Positions 1 through 5,532 of a DNA stretch of 6,759 nucleotides are shown one piece after another (positions within the stretch are counted from its first letter, which is position 1; every line of letters starts with the position of its first letter). Source of the stretch: Deltaproteobacteria bacterium UBA7527 (GTDB taxonomy: Bacteria; Desulfobacterota; Syntrophorhabdia; Syntrophorhabdales; Syntrophorhabdaceae); contig DLMV01000082.1 in the NCBI GenBank assembly GCA_002478225.1, positions 1 through 6,759 on the forward strand. Reading direction: 5' to 3'. The position numbers and the translations under genes were made by a program. The notes below the pieces were generated by a model. It had not been told where the DNA came from. It saw nothing but the letters and a program-made list of their open reading frames with translations, and made no database searches.

Positions 1-37
1 ACACAAGATATGATACATTGCCGCGACGCGGCCGGCC

Positions 38-67
38 TTGATTAGCATACCTGATCTGGTGTAGATT
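38..67 (+). promoter_or_regulatory. Possible weak promoter for the TetR-family gene
   Basis: TTGATT (38-43) and TAGATT (62-67) are separated by 18 nt, matching the sigma70 consensus at 4/6 and 4/6 positions. They would start transcription near 73-75, about 13 nt before the ATG at 87. Only 86 bases precede the gene in this window, so a stronger promoter further upstream cannot be excluded. No convincing inverted-repeat operator for the regulator itself is visible here. Confidence 0.25.
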
Positions 68-86
68 AAATAGAACTTACGCCACC

Positions 87-683
87 ATGTCCAAAAAGAT
101 CACAAGAAGAAAATCCATCATCCAGGCAGCCATTGAGGTCTTCAGCGAGAAAGACTTGCAGAGTGCGAGCATTTCCGAAATAGCTCAAAAGGCGGGCATC
201 GCCAACGGCACCATCTACCAGTACTTCAAGAACAAGGAAGACCTTTTCTTCTCCATCCCAATTGAGAAAACGAACGAATTCCGCGACCAGGTCCAACTGC
301 ATCTGGAAGGGATCACGGGGGTCTTCAATAAGATCCGAAAATTCGTATGGTACTTTCTTTATTTCTTTAAAACCAACCCCGAGTATGGAAGGCTGTTGAT
401 GCTCGAGCTGCGGGTGAATAAGGGTTTTGTCAAGACAGAGACATACAACTTTCTCAAACAATCAGTGCGTTCAGTATGGGATATCATCGAAGAAGGGCAG
501 AAGGAGGGTGTCATCAGAACAGATGTGGATATCTATGTTCTGCGCCATCTGGTCCTGGGAATTCTTGAGCACATGGTTAGCCGCTGGCTCCTGAAAGATG
601 CAAAGTATGATATCCTGGAACATCATCAACAGGTGAGTCAGATACTTATCGACGCGTTGAGAAGCAGGACCCCAGATCGGTAA
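87..683 (+). CDS. TetR/AcrR-family transcriptional regulator (FadR-like)
   Basis: A one-component repressor-type protein of 198 aa, a normal length for the family. The N-terminal TetR_N helix-turn-helix spans about residues 10-55. It includes the conserved run SISEIAQKAGIANGTIYQYF (28-47), with the recognition helix around 39-47, then the usual K-x-K-E-D-L-F segment. Residues 75-195 are helical and form the ligand-binding/dimerisation domain. The E-Y-G-R-L-L-M-L-E-L-R stretch (99-109) and the G-x-L-E-H-M-V-x-R-W-L segment (158-168) resemble the C-terminal domain of FadR/YsiA-type regulators, which respond to acyl-CoA; this ligand is inferred from resemblance only. ATG 87 is the only good start, because an in-frame stop lies at 39-41 with no ATG/GTG/TTG between. 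Its Shine-Dalgarno is poor. The gene is convergent with the zinc-ribbon gene, with an 11-nt gap. The target operon is not evident; neighbours outside the window are as likely as the antiporter. Confidence 0.93.
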   Translation: MSKKITRRKSIIQAAIEVFSEKDLQSASISEIAQKAGIANGTIYQYFKNKEDLFFSIPIEKTNEFRDQVQLHLEGITGVFNKIRKFVWYFLYFFKTNPEYGRLLMLELRVNKGFVKTETYNFLKQSVRSVWDIIEEGQKEGVIRTDVDIYVLRHLVLGILEHMVSRWLLKDAKYDILEHHQQVSQILIDALRSRTPDR

Positions 684-694
684 ACGTAGTTTAT

Positions 695-859
695 TTACTC
701 CGGCTCTATCTTTTTCGGAGGGATGTCGGCCTTGCAGTATTTGCACCGGACCGTCTGATGCTTCTTTTCGTAAGGCACGACCTGATGCCTCCTGCACTTC
801 GGACACGTTCTCTTTAAGTGGAGAAGCCGCCCCACGGTGAACCCAAGCGTAAAAATCAT
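695..859 (-). CDS. Small zinc-ribbon protein (54 aa)
   Basis: A short gene of 54 codons plus stop. The N-terminus MIFTLGFTVGRLLHLKR is hydrophobic/amphipathic and could be a helix that lies on a membrane or a partner. It is followed by C19-P-K-C22 and, 16 residues later, C39-K-Y-C42. This is the two-knuckle CxxC...CxxC pattern of a zinc ribbon or rubredoxin-like fold, and the residues between and after are strongly basic. Coding is supported by a strong ribosome-binding site 7 nt before the ATG and by the Cys pattern in a single frame. It lies 17 nt downstream of the antiporter stop, so it is almost certainly co-transcribed with it. I do not recognise a named family. Possible roles are nucleic-acid binding or a small accessory protein of the antiporter; neither can be shown from sequence. 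Confidence 0.8.
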   Translation of the reverse strand: MIFTLGFTVGRLLHLKRTCPKCRRHQVVPYEKKHQTVRCKYCKADIPPKKIEPE

Positions 860-863
860 ATTG

Positions 864-874
864 CCACCTCCTTT
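864..874 (-). promoter_or_regulatory. Strong ribosome-binding site of the zinc-ribbon gene
   Basis: On the minus strand this reads AAAGGAGGTGG, an almost complete complement to the 16S anti-Shine-Dalgarno. The AGGAGG core is spaced 7 nt from the ATG at 859. It begins 2 nt after the antiporter stop codon, so the small gene has its own efficient initiation site. It is the strongest such site in the window and the main argument that the 54-codon frame is a real gene. Confidence 0.85.
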
Positions 875-876
875 CG

Positions 877-3027
877 TTACAGCGGAGACATATCCTTTAT
901 TTCTTCTATAGAGGCCGGTGTTCCGAGAACGATAAGCCTGTCCTCCGGTTCAAGCCGCTCATCAGGTTTTGGCATTAGTATCCGTTTTTCCCCCCGGATC
1001 ATACCTATGACGGTTGCGCTGTATCTTTTGCGAAATCGTATATCAGAGAAGGTCTTGCCCAGGTAAGGCGAAGAAGGACCGACCAATACCTCTGCCATGG
1101 CAAAGCGTTTTGGTTCTGATGCCGCTTCATGGTCCTCGATCTGCTGAAGCATGCCTTCCGCATGCCTGAGGGCGGCAGGCTCTCCCATCGCCACAATGCG
1201 GTCACCTGGAAAAAGCTGGAACTCAGGATCCGGTTGAAGGTGGACATGCCCCGCCCTGCTCACTGCTATTATGGAAATACCCGCCTCTGCGCGCAGATTG
1301 AGATCTTGTATGAGCTGACCGGCGAAAACAGAACCCCTGCGGAGTCTGATCTCCCGCAGGCCGAGCGGCCAGTCGATATCGCCGGGCAGAAGATGCATTG
1401 CCTCTGTGAGCGCGTCGGCCGCTTCTTCTGATGCATCATCGAAGGGCCTTAAGACAACATGGGCTCCACGGGCCGTGTAAAGCTTTGCTTCTTCTTCATC
1501 TTTAGCGGCAAGCGCTATCTTCCCTTCATAGCGGCGCTCTTTAAGCAGATGAAGAAGGGTGAGGTTCAGGTCACTTTCCCTTACGGTGCTTACCACCCAG
1601 GCTGAACAATCGAGAGGAAGGTTGTCGAGGAACTCCGGATCGCCGACATCGCCGAAGATAACAGGCACACCACGTGACCTCCATGTTTGAAGGGCCGCGG
1701 GATTGAAGTCGACCCCTGCAATGCGTTTTTTCCTCTCCAGGAGGTGCTGCGCAAGACCGCTCCCATAGTTGCCGAGACCGATGAGAAGCACGTCAACCTC
1801 GGGAACGAGGCATACTCCCGTTGTTTCTTCTTCACGATAGGGATGTTTCCGTTCGAATATCTTTAACGGTAGCGAGGTCCAGCGATAAAGGGTGCCGGAA
1901 TAGACGATCATGTAAGTCGACATGCAGATTGTGATGATCCCCACGAGAGTGATGATGCTCATTGCGCCGGCATCAATATGACCGAGGCTCAGCCCAAGGG
2001 CTCCGAGTATGAGCGAGAACTCGCTGATCTGCGCGACGGTGAGCCCCGCCATAAAGCCGGTGCGCCTCCTGTATCCCATGAAACCCATGATGGCCATGAC
2101 AATAAGGGGGTTGCCTATGAGAACGAAGAGCGAAAGATAGACCGAATTCGCTACCTGGTGTCCTATTGAAACAAGGTCGAGGCGTGCGCTGAGATCGATG
2201 AAGAAAAAGAGAAGAAGAAAATCCCTTAATCCAACGAGCCGAGCGCCTATTGCGTCCCTATATTGAGTTGAGGCAAGGGAGACGCCTCCGAGAAAAGCGC
2301 CGACTTCCTTGCTAAAACCGAGATATTCGGCTGCCGACGCGAGAATGACGGCCCAGGCAATTGAAAACAGGATGAGAAGCTCCTGGTTCCAGGCAAGCTT
2401 CTTCGTGAGGCCAGGAAGCACGTATCTGGCAAGGATCCCGACGCAGAGAAGCAGCCCAAGCCCTTTGCCGGTGATGAAAACGATCTTGGAAATGGATATG
2501 CTGCCAGATCCCTGAGCGCCGATCGCCAAAAGAGCGATCATGGCAAGAATCGCCACGATGTCCTGAACAATCAGAAATCCCACGGCAATTCTTCCATGGA
2601 GAGAATCGATCTCTTTTTTGTCGGACAAGAGCTTGACGATGATGATCGTGCTTGAAAATGTCAGCGCCACAGAGATATAGAGCGAGCCGACAATGGAAAA
2701 TCCCATAGCATAGACGATGAAGAATCCAAATAAGGACGTAAAGATCACCTGGCCAAGACCGGTGGCCAGCGCCACGGGCCCGGTCGAGCGCATGAGGCGC
2801 AGGTCGAGCTTAAGACCGACGAGGAAGAGCAGAAGAGAGATGCCGATATGCGCCAGAAGCTGTATCTGGTCGTAGCTGTGTATGAGGTTGATGCCTGACG
2901 GCCCCGCTATGATGCCTGTTGCAAGGAACGCAACGATGAGCGGCTGGCGCAGTATCATTCCAACAGCGCCGAGAATTGCGGCAAGCCCTAAAACAGACGC
3001 TATCTCAAAAAAAACATGTCCGTTCAT
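877..3027 (-). CDS. Kef/CPA2-type cation:proton antiporter with RCK (TrkA-N, 2x TrkA-C) domain
   Basis: An inner-membrane monovalent cation (probably K+ or Na+)/H+ antiporter of 716 aa. Residues 5-385 form the Na_H_Exchanger membrane domain, with about 12-13 hydrophobic segments. They carry the CPA2 signatures T-F-S-S-T-I-I-I-V-K-L-L (123-134) and V-Q-D (154-156), where Q155-D156 matches the Q-D ion-binding pair of Kef-type members. A cytoplasmic TrkA_N/RCK domain follows (about 411-530). It has the Rossmann loop GLGNYG (417-422) and an acidic D440 at the end of the second strand, favouring NAD(H). Two TrkA_C-like modules follow (about 557-630 and 643-716). KefB/KefC usually lack such TrkA_C modules, so I give no kef symbol. 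Start ATG 3027 has an AGGGA Shine-Dalgarno (3035-3039) at 7-nt spacing. It is the first gene of an operon with the zinc-ribbon gene and is driven by the promoter at 3121-3150 through an attenuator-like leader. Family is certain; the transported ion is not. Confidence 0.95.
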   Translation of the reverse strand: MNGHVFFEIASVLGLAAILGAVGMILRQPLIVAFLATGIIAGPSGINLIHSYDQIQLLAHIGISLLLFLVGLKLDLRLMRSTGPVALATGLGQVIFTSLFGFFIVYAMGFSIVGSLYISVALTFSSTIIIVKLLSDKKEIDSLHGRIAVGFLIVQDIVAILAMIALLAIGAQGSGSISISKIVFITGKGLGLLLCVGILARYVLPGLTKKLAWNQELLILFSIAWAVILASAAEYLGFSKEVGAFLGGVSLASTQYRDAIGARLVGLRDFLLLFFFIDLSARLDLVSIGHQVANSVYLSLFVLIGNPLIVMAIMGFMGYRRRTGFMAGLTVAQISEFSLILGALGLSLGHIDAGAMSIITLVGIITICMSTYMIVYSGTLYRWTSLPLKIFERKHPYREEETTGVCLVPEVDVLLIGLGNYGSGLAQHLLERKKRIAGVDFNPAALQTWRSRGVPVIFGDVGDPEFLDNLPLDCSAWVVSTVRESDLNLTLLHLLKERRYEGKIALAAKDEEEAKLYTARGAHVVLRPFDDASEEAADALTEAMHLLPGDIDWPLGLREIRLRRGSVFAGQLIQDLNLRAEAGISIIAVSRAGHVHLQPDPEFQLFPGDRIVAMGEPAALRHAEGMLQQIEDHEAASEPKRFAMAEVLVGPSSPYLGKTFSDIRFRKRYSATVIGMIRGEKRILMPKPDERLEPEDRLIVLGTPASIEEIKDMSPL

Positions 3028-3037
3028 TTTTGAGTCC

Positions 3038-3061
3038 CTATGTTCTGCGTGGCAGCTTCAT
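3038..3061 (-). other. Possible leader mini-ORF (MKLPRRT)
   Basis: A 7-codon frame starts at an ATG just after the U-tract of the leader hairpin and ends in TAG (3040-3038). The stop overlaps the AGGGA Shine-Dalgarno of the antiporter (3039-3035). The only candidate ribosome site is a weak GGCGG (3075-3071), which lies inside the terminator stem. It may simply be chance. Its interest is that translation ending at the antiporter's ribosome site could couple the two. Confidence 0.15.
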
Positions 3062-3064
3062 GTT

Positions 3065-3102
3065 AAAAAACCGCCATCCGAATTGTTATCTTCTGGTGGC
3101 GG
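3065..3102 (-). terminator. Terminator-like hairpin in the antiporter leader (probable attenuator)
   Basis: In the minus direction CCGCCA (3102-3097) pairs with TGGCGG (3076-3071). Two further C-G pairs lie beyond a single bulged A (3077), the loop is 15 nt, and six T residues follow at once (3070-3065). This is the classic Rho-independent terminator form for minus-strand transcripts. It has no T-tract in the plus direction. It lies about 40 nt before the antiporter ATG and downstream of its promoter, so it should abort most antiporter transcripts unless bypassed. A second stem, GCGG (3111-3108) with CCGC (3102-3099), uses the same 5' arm and would exclude the terminator. Confidence 0.7.
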
Positions 3103-3120
3103 CCCGACCGCTTAAATAAA

Positions 3121-3150
3121 ATTATATGTTTTTCCATACAAATAAGTCAA
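3121..3150 (-). promoter_or_regulatory. Sigma70-type promoter of the antiporter operon
   Basis: On the minus strand TTGACT (3150-3145) and TATAAT (3126-3121) are spaced 18 nt, an 11/12 match to consensus. The predicted start is near 3112-3114. This gives a leader of about 86 nt that contains the terminator-like hairpin. No other plausible promoter lies between the hairpin and the antiporter start, since fewer than 40 nt remain. Confidence 0.75.
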
Positions 3151-3243
3151 TCAACTGCATACGGCTTGCCGATGATCTACCCTGCAGCGACGGTCTTTTA
3201 ACCTGTGCAATGCGGGACATGTTCTTTATTTGCATTTGAGGTG

Positions 3244-3272
3244 TTTACAAAATACCGGTGGACAATTATAAT
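3244..3272 (+). promoter_or_regulatory. Sigma70-type promoter of the aldo/keto reductase operon
   Basis: TTTACA (3244-3249) and TATAAT (3267-3272) are separated by 17 nt, an 11/12 match to the sigma70 consensus. Transcription would start about 3279-3280, leaving a leader of about 91 nt. The -10 box sits inside a perfect 10-bp palindrome AATTATAATT (3264-3273), which may be an operator or only the symmetry of an AT-rich -10 box. Confidence 0.75.
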
Positions 3273-3360
3273 TAGGTTCATTCGCCCGTACCGCGCATAT
3301 CAATTTATCGGGAGTTTGACGGGCATCCCACACTGATGGGGCAGATTTTTGTCTCATTGC

Positions 3361-3366
3361 AGGAGG
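3361..3366 (+). promoter_or_regulatory. Ribosome-binding site of the aldo/keto reductase gene
   Basis: A perfect AGGAGG lies 4 nt before ATG 3371. The spacing is shorter than usual, but no other start codon in frame keeps the Tat twin-arginine at the N-terminus, so this site fixes the start. Confidence 0.8.
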
Positions 3367-3370
3367 CTGC

Positions 3371-4543
3371 ATGGGCATAGCAAAGAAGATTAGGCATATC
3401 AACAGGAGGGATTTTCTAAAACTTGGCGCAGTGACCGCTTCGGCTGGATTAGGCATAGCAGGCCTTGGCAACGTGTTGAAGGGCGCAGCTGCTGCAGCCG
3501 GCGCCTACCCGGACCCTGTGTACCGTACCCTTGGAAGGACAGGATTAAAGATAACAGTTGTAAGCTTTGGCGCCATGCTTACGCCGGAGCATGAGGTAAT
3601 GCGCGCTGCTTTTGACCTAGGGGTGAATTACGTCGATACTGCAAGAAGGTACATGAACGGCCGCAATGAGGAGATCGTAGCAAAAGCAATCAAGGGGATC
3701 CGGAATAAGCTGTATGTCGCAACAAAAACGCTTGCATCATCGAATACCAGAAAAGAGATATTCCAGGACGTTGAAACGAGCCTTTCAAAGCTTCAGACGG
3801 ACCATATCGATGTCATTCAGCTCCACAATCTCAGCAGCGGTGACCGCGCCTTTATACCTGAAGTAAGAGAGGCATACAGGGAGCTCCGCAAACAAGGCAA
3901 GGTGCGCTTCTTCGGCATTACGACCCATTCAAACCAGGCAGAGGTATTAAAAGCGGTCACCGATGATCCGGAAAGATTTTTCGATACGGCCCTCGTAGCA
4001 TATAACTTTAAAAGCCCCCCTTCCTTGAAGGAGGCAATCGCCCGCGCTGCCAGGGCAGGCATCGGCGTCATCGCCATGAAGACCCAGGCAGGAGGATACA
4101 AGACCGATGAACTTGGACCTCTGAGCCCTCACCAGGCGGCCCTGAAGTGGGCGCTCCAGGATGCCAATGTGACAGCGGCAATACCGGGGATGAAAGATAT
4201 GGACATGCTGAGAGAGGACCTTTCTGTTATGGGGATGAAGCTCACCCGGACAGATGAAAAGATACTTGAACGTTACGGCAAGGCTATCGACCCTTACTAT
4301 TGCTGCTTTTGCGGACAATGCGAAGCCACGTGCCCCCAGCATGTTGCCATAAGTGATATCAACCGTTCATTGATGTATGCCGAGGCTTACGGAAGCATGG
4401 AGCTTGCGCGTGCCACCTACGATGAGATAGAAAGCAAGGCCAATGCATCAGCCTGCCTTGGCTGCGACGGATGCGCGGCCCGCTGCGTCAGTGGTCTTGA
4501 TATCGCCTCAAAGATGCGCAAAGCGTTGTCGATGTATGCATAA
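3371..4543 (+). CDS. Tat-exported aldo/keto reductase with C-terminal 2x[4Fe-4S] domain
   Basis: A 390-aa oxidoreductase of the COG1453-like aldo/keto reductase group. A Tat signal comes first: N-R-R-D-F-L-K (11-17), then a Gly/Ala-rich hydrophobic stretch to about residue 45, so export or membrane attachment is expected. The TIM-barrel follows (about 50-300), with the catalytic tetrad intact: D89 and Y94 (in V-D-T-A-R-R-Y), K119 (A-T-K-T) and H152 (Q-L-H-N). The I-P-G motif (271-273) marks the NADP-binding region. The C-terminus has two 4Fe-4S motifs: C311-x2-C314-x2-C317-x3-C321-P and C362-x2-C365-x2-C368-x3-C372. The second has V where P is usual. The likely job is electron transfer between an aldehyde/ketone-type substrate and a redox partner through the clusters; the substrate is unknown. 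ATG 3371 has AGGAGG at 3361-3366, with a slightly short 4-nt gap. It is first in an operon with the DUF6599-like gene, 12 nt downstream. Confidence 0.93.
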   Translation: MGIAKKIRHINRRDFLKLGAVTASAGLGIAGLGNVLKGAAAAAGAYPDPVYRTLGRTGLKITVVSFGAMLTPEHEVMRAAFDLGVNYVDTARRYMNGRNEEIVAKAIKGIRNKLYVATKTLASSNTRKEIFQDVETSLSKLQTDHIDVIQLHNLSSGDRAFIPEVREAYRELRKQGKVRFFGITTHSNQAEVLKAVTDDPERFFDTALVAYNFKSPPSLKEAIARAARAGIGVIAMKTQAGGYKTDELGPLSPHQAALKWALQDANVTAAIPGMKDMDMLREDLSVMGMKLTRTDEKILERYGKAIDPYYCCFCGQCEATCPQHVAISDINRSLMYAEAYGSMELARATYDEIESKANASACLGCDGCAARCVSGLDIASKMRKALSMYA

Positions 4544-4555
4544 AGGTCATAATAA

Positions 4556-5497
4556 GTGACGCACAAACGGATAGCACATTACGCATTTTTCATCTCAATT
4601 ATTGCGCTCGCTGCATCCATATCCATATCTGTGGCCAATGATCCGGCGCAGTCAGACGCAAGCCCGATCGAGAACTTGCTGCCGGCGCCAGGTTTTTCAG
4701 AAGGATGGCTGATCGACGGGAAGATAGACCGTTACACAGCAGAGAACCTCTATGTCTATATCAACGGCGAGGCAGAGCTTTACATCCCCTACGGCTTTGA
4801 GGTTCTTGGATCGGCATTTTACGGCAAGGGGGGAGATGCCGGGTCAGGGGTCGTTGTCGATGTCTACAGGATGAGGTCGCTGCTCGACGCCTTTGGCATA
4901 TACTCTAATTATCGGGACGCCGGCGCTGAATTAATAAAGATAGGGGCAGAGGGTTTTATCAGCGAATCCCAGTTGATGTTTTTCAAAGACCGTTATTTCG
5001 TTCGCCTGTCGATCTCGGGCACCGTGCCGGATGAGCGCGCGCTGTTAATGAGGTGCGCAGAGGCTGTTGCTGGGAAGATCCCTGGCGGCCCTTCAAAGCC
5101 AGATGTGCTCGGCATGCTCACCATACCTGATATTGAGCCTGATACGGTAAGGTACCTCGCCAAAAGCGTCCTCGGATATGCGTTCTTTCAAAGCGGATTG
5201 ATCGCCGAAGCAGTTATTGAAGGCGAACCTGCGAAGATATTTGTTGTTCTTTGCGGATCACCTGAAGCGTCTTCACGCACGCTTGAGCATTATATCAATT
5301 ACCTCAGAGAATCGGGTGCGCATGCTGAGCGTCCTCACAAAGAGAACGAAATGACTGTTGTTGCGCAGGATCCGCTATACAAAGGCACGGTCATCAGGGA
5401 ATCAGGCGAATATCTTATTGGCGTGACAAAGCTGAAAGACCCTTTGAAGGCAATACAGATAGTAAGCCGGATACAGTCCCGCATCAAAAAACCATAG
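4556..5497 (+). CDS. Exported DUF6599-like protein of unknown function
   Basis: A 313-aa protein. The N-terminus has a Sec signal peptide: basic T-H-K-R, a hydrophobic run about 9-24, and a likely signal peptidase I site S-V-A/N after residue 27. The mature protein has the W...LYVYINGEAELYIPYGFE core (W51; 65-82), which I recognise as the hallmark of the DUF6599 family, common in Desulfobacterota and related anaerobes. No catalytic motif, transmembrane helix or Cys cluster is seen in the mature part; only C167 and C233 are present. The start is GTG 4556, and the next Met is at residue 106, which would lose the signal and the core. AAAGG overlapping the previous stop (4542-4546) acts as ribosome site at 9-nt spacing. 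The 12-nt gap after the aldo/keto reductase stop makes co-transcription near certain. A periplasmic partner role is inferred from this pairing only. Confidence 0.85.
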   Translation: MTHKRIAHYAFFISIIALAASISISVANDPAQSDASPIENLLPAPGFSEGWLIDGKIDRYTAENLYVYINGEAELYIPYGFEVLGSAFYGKGGDAGSGVVVDVYRMRSLLDAFGIYSNYRDAGAELIKIGAEGFISESQLMFFKDRYFVRLSISGTVPDERALLMRCAEAVAGKIPGGPSKPDVLGMLTIPDIEPDTVRYLAKSVLGYAFFQSGLIAEAVIEGEPAKIFVVLCGSPEASSRTLEHYINYLRESGAHAERPHKENEMTVVAQDPLYKGTVIRESGEYLIGVTKLKDPLKAIQIVSRIQSRIKKP

Positions 5498-5532
5498 GTC
5501 GCAGAAAATAAGGAGAAATTGCTGTCAGGGAT

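Larger units (their letters stand above)
3028..3370. other. 343-bp divergent intergenic control region
   Basis: This stretch separates the antiporter (minus) from the aldo/keto reductase (plus) and contains no convincing conserved gene. It holds two strong sigma70-type promoters facing outward, with -35 boxes 93 bp apart (3150 and 3244). The minus-strand leader (about 3028-3113) has a terminator-like hairpin and a 7-codon mini-ORF. The plus-strand leader (about 3279-3370) has a 6-bp inverted repeat. Between the -35 boxes (3151-3243) I see only a small 10-bp stem-like CGGCTTGCCG (3162-3171). No tRNA, known riboswitch aptamer or insertion sequence was recognised. Confidence 0.8.

Noticed and set aside
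1..48. Minus-strand frame from an ATG at 48 running off the left edge (16 codons, MLIKAGRVAAMYHILC).
   Set aside because: Too short to judge, with no properly spaced Shine-Dalgarno. It could be the start of a divergent gene, but the sequence ends before this can be tested.
81..90. GCCACCATG context at the TetR start resembles a eukaryotic Kozak sequence.
   Set aside because: All other features are bacterial (Shine-Dalgarno sites, sigma70-type promoters, operons), so the match is chance.
681..720. Possible bidirectional terminator between the TetR gene and the zinc-ribbon gene (TAAAC/GTTTA at 681-693 and CTCCG/CGGAG at 698-720).
   Set aside because: The first stem is short and AT-only apart from one pair. 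The second has only 5 bp with a 13-nt loop. Neither is followed by a T-tract in either direction.
87..3027. The TetR-family protein as local regulator of the antiporter operon.
   Set aside because: The genes are convergent, not divergent, and no shared inverted repeat was found near 86 or 3121-3150.
3028..3114. Known riboswitch (such as the cyclic di-AMP ydaO class) in front of the antiporter.
   Set aside because: Only about 10 nt precede the terminator hairpin, far too little for the known aptamers, and no conserved core motif was recognised.
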